Source of the DNA: Actinomycetaceae bacterium
GTDB taxonomy: Bacteria; Actinomycetota; Actinomycetes; Actinomycetales; Actinomycetaceae
Direction: 5' to 3'
NCBI GenBank assembly: GCA_030538185.1
Contig: JAUNUK010000001.1
Coordinates: forward strand, 670,296 to 734,295
Length of the DNA stretch: 64,000 nt
Shown: one piece after another, positions 54,534-63,400 of the stretch
Position numbering within the stretch: position 1 is the first letter of the stretch
How the letters are laid out: every line of letters starts with the position of its first letter
Position numbers and translations under genes: made by a program
The notes under the pieces: model-generated
What the model was told of the DNA's origin: nothing
Seen by the model: only the letters and a program-made list of their open reading frames with translations
Databases searched by the model: none

Positions 54534-55528
54534 TTACGCTTACCTAATTGGCGAGCAATGATTGCACACACGAATAACTGAATTTGGTGAAACAAAATTA
54601 ATGGTACCGCTACGCCTGCTGCAATAAGCGGTGGAAAAATAACTTGTGCCATAGGCATTCCGGTTGCCAAGGATTTCTTTGAACCGCACATCAGCAATGC
54701 AATCCGGTCCTCGTAGGATAGTCCAATGGCTTTGCCGCCAAACCAAGTCATTGCAAGTGTTATTGCCAGCAAAAGACCGGACCAGCACAACAGCCCAAAA
54801 AATGATCCCCAGGTTACAGAGGCCCAAAGGCCCTGAGCAGTTGCCCCAGTCACTGCTGCCCAGACTACAAGTAAAATGGTTCCCACATCCACAATACGTG
54901 TCAAAGGACGGTGTTTTCTCACCCAGTTGCCTATTAATGGTTGAAGCAGTTGTCCGACGATAAAGGGTAAAAGCAATTGAAAAAAGATCTGTTTAATAGA
55001 GTTCATAGACACCCCGCTGGCCTTCCCCATTAAGACCATTACTAAAAACGGAGTGAGGAACATCCCGAATACATTAGATGCCGTGGCTGCACAAACGGCT
55101 GCAGGGACATTCCCTTTGGCTGTGGAAACAAAGGCTATTGAAGACTGAACCGTTGAGGGCAGCAATGTCAGGTACAGTGCTCCCATAGCGAAAGTGGGTC
55201 CAAGAATTATTGGCCAAAAATTATCCCCTATAAGTCCCAAAATTGGGAAGGCAATAAAAGTTGAGAACAGAATTGCCAATTGGAGTTTCCAGTTGGTGAA
55301 TCCTGAAATTACTTCTTTGGTCCGCAGCTTTGAGCCATAGAAAAAGAAGAGAATAACAACAGCACCATCTGCCAGAGCAGAAAAAGTGTCCACGAGGTGT
55401 TGCGGGAAACGAAGCACTATCCCCAGAACCAAGACCGCAATGATGCCAAGGATGAAGGGGTCGAATGTGGCCACCAGGGAGCGAGCGAAACGTCCTCGGT
55501 CTTGATGTGGGGAATTGCTAGGTGGCAT
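54515..55528 (-). CDS. Bile acid:sodium symporter-family (BASS) transporter
   Basis: This 337-residue membrane protein has about ten helices in the BASS arrangement: LADGAVVILFFFYGSKLRTK, LYLTLLPSTVQSSIAFVSTA (sodium-site region) and the C-terminal LLMCGSKKSLATGMPMAQVI. It is closest to the SBF-like/P7 group found in bacteria, where substrates are organic anions; none can be assigned here. It is A/T-richer than its neighbours and converges on the TetR gene. The start lies 110 bp from the divergent uvrA. Confidence 0.85.
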   Translation of the reverse strand: MPPSNSPHQDRGRFARSLVATFDPFILGIIAVLVLGIVLRFPQHLVDTFSALADGAVVILFFFYGSKLRTKEVISGFTNWKLQLAILFSTFIAFPILGLIGDNFWPIILGPTFAMGALYLTLLPSTVQSSIAFVSTAKGNVPAAVCAATASNVFGMFLTPFLVMVLMGKASGVSMNSIKQIFFQLLLPFIVGQLLQPLIGNWVRKHRPLTRIVDVGTILLVVWAAVTGATAQGLWASVTWGSFFGLLCWSGLLLAITLAMTWFGGKAIGLSYEDRIALLMCGSKKSLATGMPMAQVIFPPLIAAGVAVPLILFHQIQLFVCAIIARQLGKRNHTSRE

Positions 55529-55593
55529 AGAAGCTTTCTGAAGGTAAATGGTGTGTACGAATTAGCCTAGCGCGAAATTCCTGCGTGTTGGAG

Positions 55594-55609
55594 TCGAACA
55601 GATGTGCGA
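55594..55609. promoter_or_regulatory. LexA (SOS) box upstream of uvrA
   Basis: TCGAACAGATGTGCGA matches the actinobacterial/Gram-positive SOS box (TCGAAC-N4-GTTCGA) at all but one position (GTG for GTT). It is 30 bp before the uvrA start, where LexA would block transcription. Confidence 0.75.
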
Positions 55610-55638
55610 ATTTCAACACTGGGCCTTAGACTGGTCAG

Positions 55639-58488
55639 GTGTCGGAATACTTGAGGATTAAAGGTGCGTCAGAGCACAATCTAAAGTCTGTTGACCTGGA
55701 TCTTCCCAGGAATAGTCTCATCGTTTTTACCGGGCTTTCCGGTTCAGGCAAGTCTTCGTTAGCCTTTGACACTATCTTTGCTGAAGGGCAGCGCCGCTAT
55801 GTGGAATCGCTGTCCTCGTATGCCAGGCAGTTCTTGGGGCAGATGGATAAACCGGCGGTTGATTTTATCGAAGGGCTATCCCCGGCAGTGTCCATCGATC
55901 AAAAGAGCACCTCGCGCAACCCCCGCTCGACCGTTGGAACCATCACTGAAATCTACGACTATTTGCGTTTGCTCTATGCTCGCGCTGGTGTGCCGCACTG
56001 TCCGGTGTGTGATGAGCGGATCACTGCTCAGACCCCTCAACAGATCGTGGACAGGATCTTGGATTACAAGGAAGGCACGCGTTTTCAGATCCTCGCCCCC
56101 ATCGTGCGAGGGCGGAAAGGTGAATACTCGGATCTTTTTGAGCAACTTTTGGCCAAGGGATTTGCCCGCATCATCGTGGATGGCGAGGACGCCAGGTTGG
56201 ACAACCCGCCGACATTGGAAAAGAAGCTCAAGCACTCCATTGATGTGTCTGTGGACCGATTGGTCATCAAAGAAGGCATTAAGCAGCGCCTGACAGATTC
56301 TATTGAAACCGCCCTTGGCCTTGCCGAAGGCTTGGTTGTCATTGATTTCGTTGACGAAGAACCAGGAACGCCTGCAAGGCAGCGACGTTTTTCGGAAAAA
56401 AGAGCGTGTCCCAATGATCATCCTTTGGCTTTGGAAGAAATAGAGCCGCGAACGTTTTCATTCAATGCGCCTTACGGGGCGTGCCCCACGTGTTCTGGCT
56501 TAGGGGCCAAAATGGAGACGGACCCTGACTTGATTGTCCCTGATGAGGACCTGTCTTTGGCCGAAGGGGCAATCGCCCCCTGGACGGCGCAAAATGAGTT
56601 CTTCCAGCGTCTGTTGAAAGGGCTTGCGCAACAGGTCGGTTTTGACATGGATACCCCGTGGAAGGATTTACCCCAAGATGTCCGCGATATTATCCTCAAC
56701 GGTCAGGACTACAAGGTCGAGGTCAAGTACAAGAACCGTTGGGGCCGCATGCGCACCTATTCTTCGGGTTTTGAAGGTGCTTTGGCTTTCGTGGCGCGCA
56801 AGGCCCTGGAAACGGAAGGTGAAAACTCGCGTAACCGATATGAGGGTTTTATGCGGGAAATCCCTTGTGCAGCGTGCCATGGGGCAAGGCTCAAGCCCGA
56901 AGTTTTGGCTGTGCGTATTGGCGAGTATTCCATCTTTGACCTGTGTGAACTTTCGATTTCTAAATCGCGTGACTTCTTCGAGGTCTTGGAATTTGAGGGC
57001 CAGGCCAAGGCGATTGCTGCCCCAATTCTGGCCGAGATTTCCACCCGATTGGGATTCTTGTGTGATGTGGGCTTGACGTATTTGACGCTTTCACGTGGGG
57101 CTGCGACCTTATCGGGGGGAGAAGCCCAGCGCATACGTTTGGCCACACAGATCGGTTCTGGCCTGGTGGGGGTCCTTTACGTTCTCGATGAACCCTCCAT
57201 TGGCCTGCATCAGCGTGATAATTCGCGCCTCGTTGAAACGCTGAAGCACCTGCGCGATCTGGGCAATACCCTCATCGTTGTTGAACACGATGAGGAAACC
57301 GTACGCTCAGCAGATTGGGTTGTTGATATTGGCCCGGGGGCTGGCGAACACGGTGGGCATATAGTTCACAGCGGTTCAGTGGACTCATTAATGAAAAACT
57401 CTCAGTCGATCACCGGCGCCTATTTGGCAGGCAGAAGAGTCATTGATGCCTCCCGTGAAAGACGCGCCAGGGATACAAACCGACAGTTGACTGTCCAAGA
57501 TGCGACAGAAAATAACCTGAAGAAGGTGACGGTTTCTTTCCCGCTGGGGTGTTTGGTTGCAGTCACGGGGGTTTCAGGCTCTGGTAAATCGACCCTCGTG
57601 AACTCGATCCTCTACCAAGTTTTAGCTCGGGATCTCAACAGGGCACGCACTCGCGTTCCGGGCAGGCACAAAAAGGTTTCCGGCCTTGAGCACCTCGACA
57701 AGGTCGTACACGTCGATCAATCCCCAATCGGGCGCACACCCAGGTCGAATGCGGCAACCTACACAGGCGTGTGGGACCACGTGCGTAAACTTTTTGCTGC
57801 CGTGCCTGAATCAAAGGTTCGCGGGTATGGGCCAGGGCGGTTTTCCTTCAATGTTAAGGGTGGGCGTTGCGAATCCTGCAAGGGCGACGGGACCATCTGT
57901 ATCGAGATGAACTTCCTGCCCGATATCTATGTGCCCTGCGAGGTCTGTCATGGGGCACGCTACAACCGTGAAACCCTCGAAATCACCTACAAAGGCAAGA
58001 CGGTTGCCGACATTTTGGATATGCCCATTGCTCAGGCGGCCGAGTTCTTCGAGGCGCTGCCTGCCGTACAACGCTATATGAATACCCTGGTGTCGGTTGG
58101 CCTGGGGTATGTGCGCCTGGGACAGTCAGCCACGACCTTGTCGGGTGGCGAAGCCCAACGCGTGAAACTGGCATCTGAGCTACACAAGAGGTCAACAGGT
58201 CGAACCGTTTACGTTTTGGATGAACCAACAACCGGCTTGCATACCGAAGACATTCGTAAACTTTTATTGGTGTTGCAGGGCCTCGTGGACAAGGGAAATA
58301 CGGTTATCGTCATTGAACACAATCTGGATGTCATTAAATGCGCGGATTGGGTTATTGACATGGGGCCCGAGGGCGGAGACGGTGGTGGCCTGGTCATTGC
58401 CGAAGGAACTCCCGAACAAGTCTCGAAAGTCAAAGAGTCCTATACCGGCCAGTATCTGCGTGGGGTTTTGGCTAATTCCCAGGGATAA
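55639..58488 (+). CDS. uvrA: Excinuclease ABC subunit A
   Basis: This 949-residue damage sensor of nucleotide excision repair has two ABC ATPase modules. Walker A motifs are [15 protein letters not shown] and [14 protein letters not shown]; signatures are [14 protein letters not shown] and [14 protein letters not shown]. Zinc-binding cysteine pairs are seen in [25 protein letters not shown] and CESCKGDG...CEVCHG. The GTG start lies 30 bp after a LexA box, so it is probably DNA-damage induced. Confidence 0.97.
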   Translation: MSEYLRIKGASEHNLKSVDLDLPRNSLIVFTGLSGSGKSSLAFDTIFAEGQRRYVESLSSYARQFLGQMDKPAVDFIEGLSPAVSIDQKSTSRNPRSTVGTITEIYDYLRLLYARAGVPHCPVCDERITAQTPQQIVDRILDYKEGTRFQILAPIVRGRKGEYSDLFEQLLAKGFARIIVDGEDARLDNPPTLEKKLKHSIDVSVDRLVIKEGIKQRLTDSIETALGLAEGLVVIDFVDEEPGTPARQRRFSEKRACPNDHPLALEEIEPRTFSFNAPYGACPTCSGLGAKMETDPDLIVPDEDLSLAEGAIAPWTAQNEFFQRLLKGLAQQVGFDMDTPWKDLPQDVRDIILNGQDYKVEVKYKNRWGRMRTYSSGFEGALAFVARKALETEGENSRNRYEGFMREIPCAACHGARLKPEVLAVRIGEYSIFDLCELSISKSRDFFEVLEFEGQAKAIAAPILAEISTRLGFLCDVGLTYLTLSRGAATLSGGEAQRIRLATQIGSGLVGVLYVLDEPSIGLHQRDNSRLVETLKHLRDLGNTLIVVEHDEETVRSADWVVDIGPGAGEHGGHIVHSGSVDSLMKNSQSITGAYLAGRRVIDASRERRARDTNRQLTVQDATENNLKKVTVSFPLGCLVAVTGVSGSGKSTLVNSILYQVLARDLNRARTRVPGRHKKVSGLEHLDKVVHVDQSPIGRTPRSNAATYTGVWDHVRKLFAAVPESKVRGYGPGRFSFNVKGGRCESCKGDGTICIEMNFLPDIYVPCEVCHGARYNRETLEITYKGKTVADILDMPIAQAAEFFEALPAVQRYMNTLVSVGLGYVRLGQSATTLSGGEAQRVKLASELHKRSTGRTVYVLDEPTTGLHTEDIRKLLLVLQGLVDKGNTVIVIEHNLDVIKCADWVIDMGPEGGDGGGLVIAEGTPEQVSKVKESYTGQYLRGVLANSQG

Positions 58489-58539
58489 CTGGTAGTTTTT
58501 ATGTGGGTGATGAAGCCTTAGCCGAGGGGAGGAACGCAC

Positions 58540-59949
58540 GTGAGCATGTCCGTGGGTGGTCCGACTTCTTATGGTGCCTCGGCGGCCAGGGCTCAGGCAG
58601 CCCAGCAAGCCCAGATTGCCGCCCAACAGGCGCAAGCTAATGTGAATGCGGCGGCGCAGGGTATGGGGGCCAAGGGCACCGGGGCCAGCCAGATGGCCGG
58701 GCAGGCGGCACAAGGAATGGCTGGTCAGGCGGCCGGGGCTGCGGCTGCTCAAGCTGGAGCCCAGGGTGCCGTGGCGGCCATGACCCAAGCAATAGCCCAG
58801 GCAGCACAGGGGGCTGGAGGTGCGGGTGCTACAAGCCCTCAGACGCTGGGTACCAGGCCCACAACTCCTGGACAGGGGGCCGGTCTTGGGGTAGGTGCCC
58901 AGCTTCATCCAGGGGCAGGTGGCGGGGGCAGCGCCAGTGGCACCAATGTCGGGGCGCAAGGTCAAGGCTCCGGGGCTTGGAATGCCCCTGCCCAAGGTGG
59001 CGCCACATCGACGGCGCGCATGGCGCAAATGCTGCAGGCATTTTCTGCCCAGACCGCACCAAATGTTTCCACAAACGTGTCTACAAGTGCAGGTCAAGCG
59101 GCTCTTATGACACCGCAACAGGCCATGGCTCAGGGACAGATACAGGGTCAGGTGGCGCAAAACCTGGCACAAAACACTGGTGGCACCCCTGCCGGGGCTA
59201 CACAGACAGGCGCTGCAACAACGGGACTCACACCTGCCGCAGGACAGGCACAAGCCACCGGGGCCACAGCTAATGCTGCTAACACTGCGGCGGCACCAGC
59301 GGATACTACAAGTACACAGGGGTCATCGAATACCAAGCAGCCTGCCGGGGCCACGACCCTACGCGCCGAGGCACAACAAACCGCAGGCGCACAGGGTGCC
59401 ACGTCTGGTGTGCCAGGCACAAAGGCTGATGCCCCCGTGCCAGGGGCGGGCGTGCATGCTCGCGTCGTACAAACACAGCAACAAGCGGCAGCAGCAACAC
59501 AGCAGATTATCGGTGAAACTGCTACCAAGGCTGCGCAACACGGTGAAACCCAAGGTGCAGCACGCCGAGCAGGCCCTCAAGCCCCTGACCCGAGTGCCTT
59601 GCCCGGTATGGCACCAGTACCACTGCGTCCTGATGAACCGCCGCCCCGCATTGGTCCGCTTGGTGTTGGACCACCTGATCCTGTGACTCAATCTGCTGCC
59701 GCAGCCTTTGCGGGGTTCACCGCACGTTTTCAGCAGGCATTAAACCTTCAGATGGGGTTACCGGGTGTGACAGCGGCAAACGTCATGGCAGCCCTGGGTG
59801 TATTTATCCTGTTGTTGGTGATTGCTAGAGTCTTCTTCAATGGCGCAGAAGCCAATGAGATATTGCCTTTGATCCTGTCTGCCTTGTTAGGGATAGGGCT
59901 CACAACCGCAGGCATATGGATCCAAACCAGCACCCCCAAAAACCGCTGA
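58540..59949 (+). CDS. Low-complexity Ala/Gly/Gln/Thr-rich protein with two C-terminal membrane helices
   Basis: I do not recognise this 469-residue protein. Residues 1 to about 385 are almost wholly Ala, Gly, Gln, Thr and Pro, with runs such as AARAQAAQQAQIAAQQAQAN and no signal peptide. Residues about 385-410 (AFAGFTARFQQALNLQMGLP) look amphipathic, then two hydrophobic helices (VMAALGVFILLLVIARVFF and ILPLILSALLGIGLTTAGIW) end the protein. A cytoplasmic disordered region held by a C-terminal hairpin is the simplest topology. GGGGAGG precedes GTG 58540; ATG 58546 is an alternative. The gene starts 51 bp after uvrA and may share its transcript. Confidence 0.7.
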   Translation: MSMSVGGPTSYGASAARAQAAQQAQIAAQQAQANVNAAAQGMGAKGTGASQMAGQAAQGMAGQAAGAAAAQAGAQGAVAAMTQAIAQAAQGAGGAGATSPQTLGTRPTTPGQGAGLGVGAQLHPGAGGGGSASGTNVGAQGQGSGAWNAPAQGGATSTARMAQMLQAFSAQTAPNVSTNVSTSAGQAALMTPQQAMAQGQIQGQVAQNLAQNTGGTPAGATQTGAATTGLTPAAGQAQATGATANAANTAAAPADTTSTQGSSNTKQPAGATTLRAEAQQTAGAQGATSGVPGTKADAPVPGAGVHARVVQTQQQAAAATQQIIGETATKAAQHGETQGAARRAGPQAPDPSALPGMAPVPLRPDEPPPRIGPLGVGPPDPVTQSAAAAFAGFTARFQQALNLQMGLPGVTAANVMAALGVFILLLVIARVFFNGAEANEILPLILSALLGIGLTTAGIWIQTSTPKNR

Positions 59950-60028
59950 GCCTATCACTAAAGGTCTGAGCCTATTCGTAGGGGATCTACCCAAGGAATA
60001 GGCTCAGACACTAGGTGATAGGCTCAGC
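59945..60028. terminator. Large inverted repeat, bidirectional terminator between convergent genes
   Basis: Left arm 59945-59977 and right arm 59996-60028 pair as 14 bp (GCTGAGCCTATCAC), a short mismatched bulge, then 14 bp (GTCTGAGCCTATTC), with an 18-nt loop. Each arm itself contains the CTGAGCCTAT motif twice. The hairpin spans the end of the low-complexity gene and contains the acpS stop codon. Confidence 0.85.
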
Positions 60029-60455
60029 TGGTTAAGAGGACGGTGGCACTCGCGTAGTTGCCGTCGTGGGTGAGGGACAGGTGCCAGGTCAGTTTTTTCG
60101 GGTCATTGCCGAGGGCGGACATTGAGGACTCAAAAGCCCTAAGAACCTGGCCGTTCAGTCTTATTGCCGGGCGGTTCCAACGGTCCTGGATGACCTCGAT
60201 TTCTTGGAAGCCTGCACCCCCAACCTCTATCACTGGGGGCTGCCCGAACAAGGCCGCAGACCAGGCCTTGATGACAGCCTCTTTTGCCGCCCAACGCACA
60301 GACAAATGGGCAGCAATATCGCCGTCTGCCCGGCCTTCAGCGCTTCGGCGTTCACGAGGAGTGAAAACCTCAGCAAAGCGCGAACCCGGCAGTGCCAACT
60401 GTTCACGAAAAGCGCTGACCTCCACCAGGTCCACCCCCACCCCCAAAATACCCAT
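60024..60455 (-). CDS. acpS: Holo-[acyl-carrier-protein] synthase
   Basis: This 143-residue phosphopantetheinyl transferase activates the carrier domain of fatty acid synthase. AcpS motifs are present: ILGVGVDLVEVSAF at the N-terminus (metal Asp), FTPRERR and SVRWAAKEAVIKAW (metal Glu, catalytic Lys), and LSLTHDGNYASA near the end. It starts 18 bp after the FAS stop and is almost certainly co-transcribed. Its stop lies inside the inverted repeat. Confidence 0.95.
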   Translation of the reverse strand: MGILGVGVDLVEVSAFREQLALPGSRFAEVFTPRERRSAEGRADGDIAAHLSVRWAAKEAVIKAWSAALFGQPPVIEVGGAGFQEIEVIQDRWNRPAIRLNGQVLRAFESSMSALGNDPKKLTWHLSLTHDGNYASATVLLTS

Positions 60456-60473
60456 ACTCCAAGACTCTCAGTC

Positions 60474-63400
60474 TTAGGCGAAGATGCCGTCAGAACCTAG
60501 ACGTGCGTTCGGGTCTAGGAGCATCTGTGCCTCAGCGTCGTGGGGGTCATAGCCATCGCTTTCCTCAGCGAAGCGCCTGCCTGCAGGGGGAGCCTCGTAC
60601 AAAGACGCGTGACCCAACATGCCGGACTCCAAGCGTCGCAGTCCCGCGCGCAGGCGTCCTTCTGCACGGTTCCTCCACGCCGAGAGTTTCGACTCGCCGC
60701 CCTCGGCAAAAAGTATTGCCTCGAAGGCGCCGGGGTGAATTAAGGTGACCACGGAAGAAACGTGCCCGAAACCAAGCGAAGTCAAGATGCCTGCCTTGAT
60801 GGTTCTGCGCGTGCCCAAAGCCAAGGGCTCGCGCAACCAGGTCAAAGGTGAACTGACCTCCATGGCAGGATCCACACAGTCCAGGGACTTGTTGGCGGGA
60901 ATCACGCCACCGGCAAACAACTGGCACAGGCCATTCGTTTGGAAAATGGCCGCGCCACCCTTGGCATGTCCTGTCAAGGTTTTTTGTGAAATCACCACAA
61001 GCGGGTTTCCAGGTGTGCGACCAAGGGCGCGAGACATCCGCGTGTGTAGCTCAGACTCATTGGGGTCATTGGCATTTGTTGACGTGTCATGTTTGGAAAC
61101 CACGGCAATGTCATCAGCATTCAGGCCATAGGTGGCCAAAGACTTGGCTAGTCGCGAATCCTTGCCTCCCATGGCCGCACCCAAGGCACCCAGGCCAGGG
61201 GCCGGGATGGATGAATGGGTCCCATCGGCGAAGGACGCGGCATAAGCCACCACACCCAAAACAGGAAGGCCGAGGTCGGCTGCGATATCACCGCGAGTGA
61301 TCAAAACAGTGCCCCCGCCTTGGCCCTCAACGAAACCGGCGCGGCGGCGATCATTGGCCCTGGAATAGAAGCGCTCGTTGATGCCCTTATCGGCCAAGGC
61401 CTGCGACAATGCCGTGGCGTTCATGTCACCAAAGCCGGTCAAAGACTCCACCGAAATGTCGTCAATCGCGCCGGTAACCACAAAACTGGCCTTGCCGGTG
61501 GCAATCTTGTCCACGCCTTCTTCCAGGGAGACAGCAGCCGTGGCACACGCACCTACGGGGTGAATCATGGCGCCATAACCGCCCACGTAGGACTGCATGA
61601 CGTGTGCGGCCACAACGTTCGGCAAGGTTTCTTGCAGGATGTCTTGCGGACGGTCCTCGCCCAGGAACCTGTCAACAAACAGTTTCCTCATGGAAGACAT
61701 GCCACCAAAACCTGTGCCTTGGGTGGAGGCAATCTCGGTTGGGTGTACTGCTTGCAGGATCTCTGCCGGGGTGAAACCAGAAGACAGGTAGGCATCCACG
61801 GTTGCTACCAGGTTCCAGGCGGTGATCTGGTCCATGGATTCCATCATTGAGGCACTCAGGCCCCAGCGTTGCGGGTCGAAACCAGTGGGGAACTGGCCAC
61901 CAACCGTGCGCGACAAGGTTGCCTTGCGCGGCACGCGGATCTCTGCTCCAACCATCCTGGTCACCAGCCATTCGCCCGTTTCAGGGTCCAGGGCGGCTGT
62001 CGTGTGCGAAGGCTCTTCATCAATGTAGGACTGTGCGGTTTCCTGGTCGGGGACCGTGAACTGAATGTCGCGGTCCAGGAACACGGAGGCAGCCTCGACT
62101 GAACCCAGATCTTTCAGCGGCCCATCATCCACCAGGGTGCGCACACCACAGCGGGCGATGACCTCATCACGGTAACGGGTGTAGATGTCCGATTCCTCAA
62201 CCACATTCCCATCCGCGTCATACCAGCCGGCCTTGGGTGTGTCCTTCCAGGTGAGCAAGCCCATCATCCAAGCCAGTTCCAAAACGCCAGCAGCCGTCAA
62301 ATCGACCTGGCCGTCGTCTTGAATACCCAACTCTGCCTGCAGGCGGGTGCGTCCAGTGCCCCAGGGGCTTACCTCACCCACGCCGACAATCACAACAGTG
62401 TCATGCAAGTTTGCGCTGGTTGACTGCCACTCAGCCAGGTCCACGGCAGGCAGACCGACCAGGGTTGGGCTGGGCAGGGCAGGAATCTTGGCCACGGCAT
62501 CAAAGCCCGTTTCCACATCAACGACGTGTCCGCCCTCGGAAATTCCTAAGGACGTTGCCGACATTGCAGACGCCTTCAATGCGCGCAGGTCGATTGTTGA
62601 AGACCCCAGGCCTCCGGTCAGGTCGACGGTTACGGGCTCGATCTCGGCCTTGCGTCGCACGTCCATCGCACAGGCCGCAAGTAACTCGCCAGCGATTTCT
62701 TCAGTCGACCAGGTGCGAATGCCCGTGTCCTCAACGGCCTGAACCAGGGGATCGTTGCCGCCCATCAAACCAGTTCCGCGCACCCAGCCGATCAGGGCAT
62801 GTACCAGGGTGACGCGTGAAGACCACACTTTTTCGGCCGACCACTTGTTGACAATCGCGTCGAAAGCGGCCTTGACCTCGCCGTAAGCGCCGTCTCCGCC
62901 GAAAGTTCCACGGTTGGGGGAACCCGGCAAGACGACGTGTAGGCGGTTATCTACGGCCGTATCGATGCCGATATTGGCCAGTCCAGCCATCATGCGTTCC
63001 ACACTCCACAGCAGCAACCTGGCCTGGTTTTCCGCCGAAGGACCGGCATCAGCCAAGGAACCGGAAACCGGGGGAGCCGCAAAGGGGAAGAACAAGGTCG
63101 GCAGCAAGGCGGGCTTCGTTTCCTTCGTCGTCCCTCCCACCGTTTCAAGCAGCTGCGCACCGACCCATTCGACAACCGCATCCACGTCACGATACGAGGA
63201 CAAGTTCGCAGGCACCAGCCACAGTGACGCACCGTGAGCAGCGTTTTCGCGATACAGGCGTTTAGCGAAACTAAGGCGCCCAGCGTCCACACGCGAGGCC
63301 GTCGCCACAACGGTCGCACCGCCAGCCAACAAACCGGCCACAACCGAACCCGCAATCGAACGCTCAGACATGCCGGTGACGACGGCAACCTGGCCAGCGT

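Noticed and set aside
53871-55528. TetR gene as local regulator of the BASS transporter
   Set aside because: The two genes converge and share no promoter region, so direct local control cannot be supported from the layout.
58264-59253. 329-codon antisense open frame across the uvrA end and the low-complexity gene
   Set aside because: It is created by the Ala/Gly/Gln codon repetition on the other strand; it is Cys/Arg/Leu-rich, lacks a start signal and overlaps uvrA.
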